Of a DNA stretch of 32,900 nt, positions 7,731 to 16,086 are shown one piece after another. The stretch is from Euryarchaeota archaeon UBA121. GTDB taxonomy: Archaea; Thermoplasmatota; Poseidoniia; Poseidoniales; Thalassarchaeaceae. How positions within the stretch are numbered: position 1 is the stretch's first letter; the number at the start of each line of letters is the position of its first letter. The DNA lies in the NCBI GenBank assembly GCA_002499865.1, contig DANL01000027.1, forward strand, positions 826-33,725, written 5' to 3'. Both the position numbers and the translations under genes were made by a program. The notes under the pieces were generated by a model. The model searched no databases. It worked only from the letters and a program-made list of their open reading frames with translations, and was not told the DNA's origin.

Positions 7731-8768
7731 ATGAAGCCCCTAGGTTTAGTGGGAGGGACCTTCGATAGATTCCACAAAGGGCATCAAAAATTACTAGAAA
7801 TGGGACTTGAAGAATGTCAAAATCTAGAGGTCTGGATGACAAGTGATATTCTTGCAAGAAAAAAGGATAGGAGAATAGAATCATGGGCCGATAGAAAAAA
7901 ACTCATTATGAGTTCCATAAACCCTGCCTTACAAGATAGAATATCATTTCATGCCCTTGAAGACGCATTTGGTTCAGCACCCACCCATGAAGTTGCAGAA
8001 GTAATAATCTGTACTCGTGAAACAATTTCAAACTGCGAGGAAATCAACTCCTTACGCGTCAATAACAAATTGAAACCGCTCCACATAGTAATGGTCGATC
8101 CAGTGTTGGGGAGCAATGGAAGAGTTGTTTCTAGCACGAATATTAGGAGGGGGATTACAGATAGGAATGGCAAGTCTTGGTTAAATGAGCGAGTTGGTAA
8201 ATCAAGAATATCTCTCAATTCGACAGTGGAGGCCATGCTGAAGAGTCCCTTCGGGACTTTAGTTGAAGGTAATGAGAATGAACCAAAGATTGCTATGATG
8301 AATGTTTTAGATAGAATATCTGGAGAACCTGGTCCCATTATAGCAGTGGGAGATGTAACAGTCAAAACCATGCAGGATTTGAATAGGCCTGCGGATATTG
8401 CAATAATCGATGGTATGACAAAGCGTGAGAAGTGGGAACAAGCATCAGAAATAGATGAGGATCAATATGATTATGTTTCGAGGTGTAAAAATCCAGCAGG
8501 ATCAATCACTCCTGAATTGTACCAATGTTGCTCTCAGGCATTACTCAAATTTGGATATAATGAAAATGAACAAAATACGGCATCCACTATCATCATAGTG
8601 GAAGGAGAGGAAGATCTAGCACCTCTGATATTACATCCACTGGCTCCAATAGGTTCCGTAATACTCTATGGTCAGCCGGGCCGAGGGGTTGTCATCAGAT
8701 TCACTGATTTAGATTCAAAATCTAGATGCAGAGATTTGCTAGACTCTATGGACGTAGATCAAAATTAG
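7731..8768 (+). CDS. Fused phosphopantetheine adenylyltransferase / GTP-dependent dephospho-CoA kinase
   Basis: A 345-residue two-domain enzyme covering the last two steps of CoA synthesis. Residues 1 to about 155 are an archaeal-type PPAT (CoaD): GLVGGTFDRFHKGH at 5-18 with the HxGH nucleotidyl-transferase motif, and SSTNIRRG near 130. Residues about 170-345 match the DUF359 (PF04019) dephospho-CoA kinase that uses GTP in archaea: FGTLVEGNENEP, IAVGDVTVKTM, IAIIDGMTKRE, IIVEGEEDLAPLILHPLAP and LYGQPGRGVVIR. ATG 7731 is chosen because the PPAT strand starts there; the longer frame from 7656 runs into the structured non-coding stretch. It ends 2 bp from the convergent membrane gene. Confidence 0.92.
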   Translation: MKPLGLVGGTFDRFHKGHQKLLEMGLEECQNLEVWMTSDILARKKDRRIESWADRKKLIMSSINPALQDRISFHALEDAFGSAPTHEVAEVIICTRETISNCEEINSLRVNNKLKPLHIVMVDPVLGSNGRVVSSTNIRRGITDRNGKSWLNERVGKSRISLNSTVEAMLKSPFGTLVEGNENEPKIAMMNVLDRISGEPGPIIAVGDVTVKTMQDLNRPADIAIIDGMTKREKWEQASEIDEDQYDYVSRCKNPAGSITPELYQCCSQALLKFGYNENEQNTASTIIIVEGEEDLAPLILHPLAPIGSVILYGQPGRGVVIRFTDLDSKSRCRDLLDSMDVDQN

Positions 8769-8770
8769 GC

Positions 8771-9286
8771 CTAGTTAGAGGAGCTATCTAGAAGTCCCAT
8801 CCCCACTCCGAATGAGACAAGGACAACGGCTACAGAATAAACCCCGGGATCCACCCAAGTATTCTCCATCATACTCCACACCAGATAGAAAATTACTCCA
8901 AGCGCAATCAGCCAACTGGAAATCAGCTTGCTGGAACCGCCTTCCGAAGAGAAAAGGGATCCGACAACACACTTTGGCAAACCGCTCAGCCAACCTACAA
9001 ATCCTGACTCATGTGTGTTATTCACTCCCCTTGCACCCACTCCAATAATTACGAGACCGACAAATCCGAATAAAATATCATCCATTACGAAAGCCATGTC
9101 TGTAGTTGATGACTCTCTCACTCCTGTGAGAAAGTCAACCCAAAGCACCTTCCTGCCTTCTGAGTATGCACCTATTGAAATATTCACGACTGTAAGGAAA
9201 ACTATCCATGACCCCAGTAGTGTTAATGCAGCTGACATAGTCTTACTAGGGCGAGTCAAAGAATCCATCCACTCTGATTCAGTCAT
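8771..9286 (-). CDS. Predicted membrane protein with four transmembrane segments
   Basis: A 171-residue protein with four hydrophobic stretches: about 19-39 (AALTLLGSWIVFLTVVNISI), 67-83 (DDILFGFVGLVIIGVGA), 121-137 (LISSWLIALGVIFYLVW) and 148-165 (VYSVAVVLVSFGVGMGLL). Between the first two is a soluble loop, and Trp residues mark the segment borders. I do not recognise the family. It lies 58 bp downstream of orc1/cdc6 on the same strand and may share its transcript, but nothing links it to replication. The stop codon lies 2 bp from that of the convergent CoA gene. Confidence 0.72.
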   Translation of the reverse strand: MTESEWMDSLTRPSKTMSAALTLLGSWIVFLTVVNISIGAYSEGRKVLWVDFLTGVRESSTTDMAFVMDDILFGFVGLVIIGVGARGVNNTHESGFVGWLSGLPKCVVGSLFSSEGGSSKLISSWLIALGVIFYLVWSMMENTWVDPGVYSVAVVLVSFGVGMGLLDSSSN

Positions 9287-9344
9287 GTTTCAACGTCCCG
9301 GGGACTTAGGACTTCTGTATAATCATTGTCTGAACGGTCAGAAA

Positions 9345-10583
9345 TCATAATCGACTCTGAAGGGCGTATTTTTCTTCGGCTGCTTGGGCAATTAGTGGCT
9401 CAGTTTTACTAAGAGTTTGTATCACATCAATTCCACTTGGAATCGCGGAGTTTACCTGCTTACTCCTCCCTCCTCTTCCCTTGCTGACATTTCTGGCCAT
9501 AATCATTCCAAGGGTGTCCAGCTCATTTAGAAGCGAAGAAATTCGCCTCGGGGTTAATGGTTCAACTCCTATCTTAAGACATGCATCCGAATAGGTCCTG
9601 TAAACCTCTCCAGTACTGATATTTCTGAGGCCATTCTCTTCATTGAGCTTAATGGAGAATAGTACTAGCTTTTGATGCAGAGGGAGCGTTCTTAGAACAG
9701 GCGTTACTTGGTCATACTCAAGTTGACTCTGTGCCAGCCTTACATGGGAGGGAGAAACCAAAACATGACCTTGTTGCTCAGCCTTTTGAACTGAAATTCT
9801 GAGGAGATCCAATGCCCTCCTGGCATCCCCGTGTTCTTGTGCGGCCAATGCAGAGCAGAGCTCAATCACTCCCCCGTCTAAGGAATTCTCCCTAAGTCCA
9901 ACATGTGTTCGCTCCTCAAGAATATCTTGAATCTGAATCGCCCCATAGGGATGGAAAACTAAGTCCTCCTGACTCAGTCTAGAACTTACTCGAGGATCTA
10001 GGTGCTGAGTGAAGTGCAAGTCATTACTAATGCCAATAATACAACACCTAGATGACTTCAGAATTGTATTCAAGTTTGTGAGATTGTACAAGATTCCATC
10101 CCCCGCTCTAGCTACTAAGTTATCTATCTCATCGAGAACAATAATGTGCACGCCCCCTTCCCTATCCATCCTAGAGACCAGAGCGTCCAACACCCTATCT
10201 GTAGGCCATCCTGTAAACGGAATAGGCGAGTCTCCCCTTCTAGAAAGACGAGAGGCTATATTCTGAACCACTCTGTATTTTGTGTCTATATTTCTACAAT
10301 TTATCTCGTAACTGAAGACGGGCTCGCCCATCTCTATTCCCTTTTCCAGTAGCTGAGAGAGAACATATCTCGTCACAACAGTCTTACCCGAACCTGGGAC
10401 TCCGTATAGTAGCATATTAGAGGGAATGTGCCCGTTCAATGCATCCACGAGATTCCTAACTAGAGAGTCTACCTCTGCTCCCCTGTGAGGAAGACTATCC
10501 GGCTCGAAGGCATGATCAAAGATCTTCCTATCGATGAAAAGACTCTCCTGACCAAGAATCTTCTCGAAAATGTTTCCCTCCAT
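9345..10583 (-). CDS. cdc6: Orc1/Cdc6 replication initiator
   Basis: A 412-residue archaeal Orc1/Cdc6, the AAA+ protein that binds origin repeats and loads the MCM helicase. Motifs: Walker A GVPGSGKT at 61-68, Walker B IIVLDEIDNL at 147-156, sensor-1 GISNDLHF at 184-191, and LDPRVSSRL at 195-203, the arginine-finger/sensor region. The lid region EHGDARRALDLLRISVQKAE follows. A C-terminal winged helix, with EVYRTYSDACLKIGVEPLTPRRISSLLNELDTLG as its core (positions about 324-358), should contact DNA. AGGAGTG 7 bases before the ATG is a good ribosome site. Such genes usually sit beside an origin, and the AT-rich gap upstream of it fits that. Confidence 0.95.
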   Translation of the reverse strand: MEGNIFEKILGQESLFIDRKIFDHAFEPDSLPHRGAEVDSLVRNLVDALNGHIPSNMLLYGVPGSGKTVVTRYVLSQLLEKGIEMGEPVFSYEINCRNIDTKYRVVQNIASRLSRRGDSPIPFTGWPTDRVLDALVSRMDREGGVHIIVLDEIDNLVARAGDGILYNLTNLNTILKSSRCCIIGISNDLHFTQHLDPRVSSRLSQEDLVFHPYGAIQIQDILEERTHVGLRENSLDGGVIELCSALAAQEHGDARRALDLLRISVQKAEQQGHVLVSPSHVRLAQSQLEYDQVTPVLRTLPLHQKLVLFSIKLNEENGLRNISTGEVYRTYSDACLKIGVEPLTPRRISSLLNELDTLGMIMARNVSKGRGGRSKQVNSAIPSGIDVIQTLSKTEPLIAQAAEEKYALQSRL

Positions 10584-10981
10584 TTCTTAACACTCCTAAT
10601 CATTCCACTTCCACACCTCTCCTGCTCCCCATCTGAGCAGTCGATTAGTCAACGCGGAGTTAGAGCGAGTAAGACAGACATAATAAGACTCTCTGAAGAA
10701 TTTAGCTTCATAATATGTTTATTGGATAGTAGGAACTAAAGGTTTACTTTCTACACCTTTGACATTTACATGAACTTAATTTACTCTCAGTATAACGGAA
10801 ATAATTATTTTCATTAGATGCAATTATTACACTTGAGATGAAATAGGAATCACAAACTAGTATTAACTACGTTGTATTATTGGCCTACTAAATTTAACTA
10901 TCAATGAATCCACGAATCATTAATGGATTTCTTCTCAATCAACAAAATAATGATCAATAGTATATATGCTAGTTATTTTTT
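10584..10981. other. Candidate replication origin beside orc1/cdc6
   Basis: A 398-bp non-coding gap upstream of orc1/cdc6, strongly AT-rich from about 10680 onward. TTACACTTGAGA at 10827-10838 resembles the origin repeat I recall for Methanothermobacter (TTACACTTGAAA type). Two looser versions lie nearby, CTACACCTTTGACA at 10751-10764 and TTTACATGAAC at 10765-10775. There are several inverted repeats: AAAGGT 10738/ACCTTT 10755, TGAAG 10694/CTTCA 10706, AATCCA 10907/TGGATT 10924, and a 12-bp palindrome AAATAATTATTT at 10799-10810 that could act as an unwinding element. No classical G-rich ORB was seen. The gap must also hold the orc1/cdc6 promoter. Confidence 0.5.
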
Positions 10982-11794
10982 CTAGTTTTTTCTTATAACT
11001 TCAAATGAGCCATCTTCATCGACGATCAAACTATCTCCGTCTTCCAACTGACAGATAGTTTCGGGAAGATCTGGAATTTCAAACCCTTCTTCAAATCCTT
11101 TTCCAGAAGAGTAGTTGTGAGTAACCAAAATCTTGGCATGAGAGTTTCTGGAAGCTAATGATATCACATCAGAAGGACGGTGATGATGGGGGAATTCGCC
11201 AATATCGGGCATCCCCATCTCGACGATAATAACATGTGCCCTCCCAGCTCGATTATCGATCTCTTCACACGGCCCAGAGTCCCCACAATGCAATAGGCGG
11301 AAGCCCGATTCATGTACAAGTTCGTAGCCATGTGGGTCAGTTTCAGAATTGTGAAGAACAGGGAACCTGTAAAATTTCCAGCCTGTATTGCCTATCTCAC
11401 CATGCTCTGACTCATGCCAGTCAATAACTTGGTCAAGAGACTCAAGACTCCCTGGAAAACCCAATCTACAGAGATTCTCAAGAATATCAACTCCTCCCGG
11501 CCTTAGGTAAACATCCAAACTAGCCTCCCCCTCTCTGTCTGAGATGTACTTCCTGTCGAGCATCAAGAATGGAAACCCAAAATTATGATCGCCATGCCAA
11601 TGGGTGAACAAAATATGTTTGATGTCGCTTCCCGAAAATCCTGATCTTCTCAGCTGGGCAAGGAGTGTTGGGGGGGTGTCAATTAGTATAGAATCGTCAA
11701 TCAGTGCCAAGGCATGCATTCTCCCATGTGGTGAGAAAGCATTCCCTGTCCCTAAGAAATCGACTCTTGGCATGGCATTGCGAATGCGCTCCAT
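10982..11794 (-). CDS. MBL-fold metal-dependent hydrolase, RNase Z-like
   Basis: A 270-residue metallo-beta-lactamase-fold protein. It begins FLGTGNAFS, typical of the RNase Z/phosphodiesterase branch, then has the zinc motif HWHGDH at 65-70, a conserved VLHNSETDPHGYEL, LHCGDSG (metal-bridging Asp) and a final histidine in ILVTHNYS. RNase Z needs an exosite for tRNA, which I cannot identify, so a generic phosphodiesterase or hydrolase is safer. An in-frame ATG at 11773 (MPRVDFLGTG) is an equally good start. It is divergent from the diflavin reductase with a 61-bp gap and lies upstream of the candidate origin and orc1/cdc6. Confidence 0.88.
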   Translation of the reverse strand: MERIRNAMPRVDFLGTGNAFSPHGRMHALALIDDSILIDTPPTLLAQLRRSGFSGSDIKHILFTHWHGDHNFGFPFLMLDRKYISDREGEASLDVYLRPGGVDILENLCRLGFPGSLESLDQVIDWHESEHGEIGNTGWKFYRFPVLHNSETDPHGYELVHESGFRLLHCGDSGPCEEIDNRAGRAHVIIVEMGMPDIGEFPHHHRPSDVISLASRNSHAKILVTHNYSSGKGFEEGFEIPDLPETICQLEDGDSLIVDEDGSFEVIRKN

Positions 11795-11855
11795 GACTTG
11801 ACCCCATCGCCTTTATTCGCACTCTCCAGAGATATCCGATTACATTTGTTCATAA

Positions 11856-13715
11856 ATGAGAAATATTCCGCAGAGCTTGAAGAATATGCCAACACAACCT
11901 CGTTCAATACTAATTATGTACGGCTCTCAGTCAGGAAACTCAGAAGAACTAGCCGAGCAAGCAGGAAAGGCATGTGGAAATCACGGTTTGAACGCTGAAG
12001 TAAAATCGATGGAAGACGTAAATATAACGGATTTAAAATCATACAATAGGCTTCTAATTTGTTGTAGTACTTGGGGCGATGGCGAACAGCCTGACAATGC
12101 AGAGGACCTATGGGAGGCGGCAAATAGTGGAGCTATTGCCGATTTGAAAGGACTCAATTTCTCAGTTTTAGCATTGGGTGACACTTCCTATGATCTATTC
12201 TGCGAATCCGGGAAGGAGTGGGACTCTTGGTTTGAGAAGGTAGGAGCTAATAGAGTGCACCCGAGAGTCGACTGTGATGTCGACTATGAGCAACCGGCAG
12301 CAGAGTGGATAGCTTCAGTAATTCCAAAAATGGCCGAGATAGAGGATGATATAGTTGAGATTGAAGAAAACTCCTCCCTCCCTGTTGAAGTGGTTATTGA
12401 AGAACAATCAGAAGTAGATCCACCAAAGAAAGAGAAATCAGGATGGACAGCTAAAAATCCATATTCTTCCAACCTAACAGAAAATTACGTCCTCAACGGA
12501 GAGAGTTCTGGTAAGGAGACTAGACACATAGTATTCGATTTGGGAGACTCCGGAATGGAATATAAGGCAGGAGATGCTCTTGGAGTAATTCCCCTCTGTC
12601 CCCCTGAACTAGTGCAAGGCTTGCTAGATGCAGCGAATATTTCCGGCGAAGAAATAGTCGACACTCATCAAGGAGCAACAACAATTTTTGAAGCCTTGAC
12701 TAAATATTATGAAATCCACAGGCTTACAAAGAAGTGGATAACTAATCTTCAAGATAGGATTACTACTGAAGAACCTCTAGAAATCAAAATTTCTAGTAGA
12801 ACTAGGGTATCAACAAAGACAGGTGAGACCGTCCAGAAATGGAATGGAACAGGTATTGATGGAGATGTTCCCGAGGGCTACGAGGAAATCGGGGTGGCCA
12901 TTAGTCCTGCTGAAGTTTTATGGAGAGAACTAACTGAAAATTCTGAATCGATGGAAGATTACCTGTGGTCACGTGACTACATTGATGCCTTGCAAGACTT
13001 CGGCCATATTGGATTCACAGCACAGCAACTGATAGACGGAATGGACAGACTAAAGCCAAGACTGTACTCAATAGCCAGTAGTCCCGACTTTGAACCTGGT
13101 AAAGTACACCTGACTGTCGGGATAGTGAGATACTCTCATCATGATCGTGACCGTACTGGACTAGCAACAGGATTCCTGGCAGACCGATGCAGTGTCTACT
13201 ACAGGTCAAAAATCGATGTTTTCATGTCCCCCACAAGATCTTTCGTACTTCCAGAAGACGGTTCTAAAGATTGTATCATGGTCGGCCCAGGTACTGGAAT
13301 AGCACCTTTCAGAGCTTTCCTTCAGCAAAGAGAAATCAATAAAGACTCAGGAAGAAACTGGCTATTCTTCGGCGATTGGACCGAGGAAGGGGAATATTAC
13401 TACCGGGACGAGATGGAATCCTGGAAAGAGAAAGGAGTCTTGGATAGGCACGATCTAGCATGGTCTAGACAGGGTTCTGAGAAAGTGTATGTCCAGCACC
13501 TGATGAAGAAAAATGGTGAGGAAATATGGAATTGGATAGATGGAGGAGGTTACTTCTATGTTTGTGGAGATAAGAATTACATGGCTAAAGATGTACATTC
13601 AACACTAATCGAAATCTGTTCCGAGCATGGAAAAATGCCCTCAGAAGAAGCAAAGGAATTTGTAGAATCGACATTAATGAAAACCCAGAAGAGATATCTC
13701 AGAGATGTTTACTGA
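11856..13715 (+). CDS. NADPH-dependent diflavin reductase, CysJ / cytochrome P450 reductase-like
   Basis: A 619-residue electron-transfer flavoprotein with three modules in the CysJ/CPR order. The FMN flavodoxin domain (about 17-158) has YGSQSGNSEE at 22-31, STWGDGEQPDNA and ALGDTSYDLF. An acidic linker (160-195) follows. The FAD domain has RLYSIASSP at 402-410 and GLATGFLAD at 435-443. The NADPH domain has GPGTGIAPFRAFLQQR at 477-492, and the chain ends in Tyr, as expected for the residue that stacks on FAD. A segment near 315-350, with GETVQKWNGTGIDGD, looks like an insertion. ATG 11886 is an alternative start. The electron acceptor is unknown: no sulfite reductase subunit or P450 is nearby. 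Confidence 0.9.
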   Translation: MRNIPQSLKNMPTQPRSILIMYGSQSGNSEELAEQAGKACGNHGLNAEVKSMEDVNITDLKSYNRLLICCSTWGDGEQPDNAEDLWEAANSGAIADLKGLNFSVLALGDTSYDLFCESGKEWDSWFEKVGANRVHPRVDCDVDYEQPAAEWIASVIPKMAEIEDDIVEIEENSSLPVEVVIEEQSEVDPPKKEKSGWTAKNPYSSNLTENYVLNGESSGKETRHIVFDLGDSGMEYKAGDALGVIPLCPPELVQGLLDAANISGEEIVDTHQGATTIFEALTKYYEIHRLTKKWITNLQDRITTEEPLEIKISSRTRVSTKTGETVQKWNGTGIDGDVPEGYEEIGVAISPAEVLWRELTENSESMEDYLWSRDYIDALQDFGHIGFTAQQLIDGMDRLKPRLYSIASSPDFEPGKVHLTVGIVRYSHHDRDRTGLATGFLADRCSVYYRSKIDVFMSPTRSFVLPEDGSKDCIMVGPGTGIAPFRAFLQQREINKDSGRNWLFFGDWTEEGEYYYRDEMESWKEKGVLDRHDLAWSRQGSEKVYVQHLMKKNGEEIWNWIDGGGYFYVCGDKNYMAKDVHSTLIEICSEHGKMPSEEAKEFVESTLMKTQKRYLRDVY

Positions 13716-13777
13716 GGGGTTGAAATCAACACAATCTTCCGATTCAATGATAGGGCAACCGTTACAGCGTTGTCTCG

Positions 13778-15124
13778 ATGTTTAGGAGGGTCCTCATCGC
13801 AAACAGAGGGGAAATAGCTCTCAGAATTCTACGCTCATTACGTACCATGGGTATCGAAGCCGTCGTAATACACGGGAAAGAGGACAGACTATCTCTGCCA
13901 GTCAGACTTGCCGATGAGGCGGTTTATATCCCGCGGTCCGATCCACTAGCTTCGTATTTGGACATAGAAGCAATAGTGGAGGCAGCTAAGGAAGTTGGAG
14001 CCGATGCCGTACACCCCGGTTACGGATTCCTAGCTGAAAATCCAATCTTCGCTGAAAGATTGGAAGAGGAGGGGATTACTTTCATTGGACCCAGTGCAGA
14101 TGTCCTAAGACTTCTTGGAGACAAGATAGAAGCCAGAGATGCAATGGTAAGGTCTGGCATTCCTGTTGCCATGGGTTCAGATGGCCCGGTATCGGATCCA
14201 GAAGAAGCATCAATCCAGGCTGCAGAAATAGGGTATCCTGTGATAATTAAGGCCGCAGCGGGAGGAGGAGGCATTGGAATGCAAGTAGTCGACTCACCGA
14301 AAGATTTCGATAAGGCATTAAGAATTTGCCAAGGAAGAGCACTTTCAGCATTTGGCGATGATAGAGTATTTTTAGAGAAATTCATACAAGGGGCACAACA
14401 TATTGAGTTTCAAGTAATTGGAGACGGAGAAAAGGCAATTCATCTCGGAGAGAGATTTTGTTCTATTCAGAGAAGGCATCAGAAAATTTTGGAAGAGGGC
14501 CCCTGGCTATCCGAAGAGGTCAGAGAGGAGCTCGGTTCGAAGGTCGTCGCAGGAGCTGAGGCCGTTGGTTACAAGGGCCTAGCCACATTCGAGTTTCTCA
14601 GAGACTCTAATGGAGATTTCTATTTCCTCGAAGTCAATCCCAGGGTACAGGTAGAGCACACCGTAACTGAAATGATTACTGGATACGACTTAGTTTCCAT
14701 CGGCATAAGAGTAGCGGCAGGAGAAGGAATCCCCATCAATCAGAGTGATGTAAAAATTAGAGGCCACGCGATACAGGCTCGAATCAATGCTGAGAATCCT
14801 TTGACTCTCACTCCCTCGCCTGGAAGGCTCTGGGAATGTCATTGGCCAAGTGGACCTGGAGTTAGGGTAGATTCTCATGCCCATACTGGATACGATATGC
14901 CTCCCTCATTCGACTCGTTGTTGGCTAAGGTAATCGTCTGGTCTCCAAGCAGAGCCGATGCAATTTCCAGAATGAAAGCCGCCCTCAGTGAAACCATGTT
15001 ACTTGGCGTAGATACACTAATTCCCCTTCATCAAGCAATACTGAAAAATCATGATTTCTTATCAGGAGATATTACAATCAGGTTTCTTGAAGAACACCCC
15101 GAGTTATTGAACGGTGAACGATGA
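13778..15124 (+). CDS. accC: Biotin carboxylase subunit of an acyl-CoA carboxylase
   Basis: A 448-residue ATP-grasp enzyme that carboxylates the biotin of a carrier protein using ATP and bicarbonate. It has the signature start RRVLIANRGEIALRILR, HPGYGFLAEN near 79-88, the glycine-rich loop AAAGGGGIGM at 159-168, RRHQK at 232-236 and the catalytic EVNPRVQVEHTVTE at 285-298. It has no fused biotin domain, so the carrier and carboxyltransferase must be elsewhere. The true substrate (acetyl-, propionyl- or other acyl-CoA) cannot be read from this subunit. A propionyl-CoA role would fit the acyl-CoA mutase gene at the window end. The PfkB gene overlaps its stop by 4 bp (ATGA). Confidence 0.95.
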   Translation: MFRRVLIANRGEIALRILRSLRTMGIEAVVIHGKEDRLSLPVRLADEAVYIPRSDPLASYLDIEAIVEAAKEVGADAVHPGYGFLAENPIFAERLEEEGITFIGPSADVLRLLGDKIEARDAMVRSGIPVAMGSDGPVSDPEEASIQAAEIGYPVIIKAAAGGGGIGMQVVDSPKDFDKALRICQGRALSAFGDDRVFLEKFIQGAQHIEFQVIGDGEKAIHLGERFCSIQRRHQKILEEGPWLSEEVREELGSKVVAGAEAVGYKGLATFEFLRDSNGDFYFLEVNPRVQVEHTVTEMITGYDLVSIGIRVAAGEGIPINQSDVKIRGHAIQARINAENPLTLTPSPGRLWECHWPSGPGVRVDSHAHTGYDMPPSFDSLLAKVIVWSPSRADAISRMKAALSETMLLGVDTLIPLHQAILKNHDFLSGDITIRFLEEHPELLNGER

Positions 15125-16086
15125 TGGAGATGGTAATTGTTGGGACAATCTCCTATGATGACATCGAGACTCCCTCAGAGAAGGCGAGCTCCGTTCTAGG
15201 AGGTTCAGCCACGCATTCAGGACTGGCTTCCTCGTTCCATCTAAGGCCTCCTCCAGGTCACCCGCCAAGGATAGGAGTTGTTAGTGCAGTTGGGGAAGAT
15301 TTCTCGACATATCATCAGATGGTTTTGGAGGATGCTGGAATAAATCTCTCAGGGGTCGCTCTAATAGAGGGAGAAACATCAACTAGGACAGTGAGATTTA
15401 CTGAATCTATGGATAGATCAGAAATTACCAGTACTGAGATGAATGTGCTTGAGGAGTTTATTCCTGTCCTTCCAAAGGCTTGGGCGGCCCCAGACGTACT
15501 TCTATGTGCAAACTCAAAGCCAAGTATTCAGATAGAAGTTCTGGAGCAGTGTCCTGATGCTAAAATTAACGCTCTGGATACCAATAAGATTTGGATAGAG
15601 GAAGAATTTGAAGATCTTTCTAGGGCTATGAGAATGGTAGACGTCGTAATCTTAGAAGAGGAAGACGCCAAGGCCATCTCAGGAGAGAAAGTTCTGACTC
15701 AGTCAATATCTTCAATCATCTCGGGAGAAGCGCTCCACGGAGGGACTGCCGCCGGACCAGGGCCAAGAAGCATCATCGTTAAGAGAGGAAGTAGCGGGAT
15801 TCTAGCATATCTTCCCTGTGGGACTATAGCACTCCCTTCATACCCCACTGAAAATCCGATTGATCCAACAGGACGTGGAGATACTTTCGCGGGTGCCTTG
15901 TTCTCCTCAATGGTTGGGCACGATGGATCTCTGAATGATGCTGAAGTGATGAGAAAGGCTATGGTTCATGCTACTGTGGCTTCTTCGTATTGTGCAGAGG
16001 GAATAGGGACCAAAGGAATCAGATCCCTAGGACGGGGAAAGTACCATGCTAGGGCGGATAGATACAGGAGAATAGTTGGAATTTAG
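15121..16086 (+). CDS. PfkB/ribokinase-family kinase
   Basis: A 321-residue carbohydrate or nucleoside kinase of the PfkB family. The N-terminal strand MVIVGTISYDDI and the glycine-rich VLGGSATHSGLASS contact the substrate. The C-terminal signature NPIDPTGRGDTFAGAL has the catalytic Asp and anion-hole glycines; the usual GAGD is GRGD here, an unusual substitution. The substrate is not evident. Its ATG overlaps the biotin carboxylase stop (ATGA), which implies translational coupling, though the biochemical link is unclear; ATG 15124 is an alternative start. It abuts the convergent membrane gene with no gap between stop codons. Confidence 0.87.
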   Translation: MMEMVIVGTISYDDIETPSEKASSVLGGSATHSGLASSFHLRPPPGHPPRIGVVSAVGEDFSTYHQMVLEDAGINLSGVALIEGETSTRTVRFTESMDRSEITSTEMNVLEEFIPVLPKAWAAPDVLLCANSKPSIQIEVLEQCPDAKINALDTNKIWIEEEFEDLSRAMRMVDVVILEEEDAKAISGEKVLTQSISSIISGEALHGGTAAGPGPRSIIVKRGSSGILAYLPCGTIALPSYPTENPIDPTGRGDTFAGALFSSMVGHDGSLNDAEVMRKAMVHATVASSYCAEGIGTKGIRSLGRGKYHARADRYRRIVGI

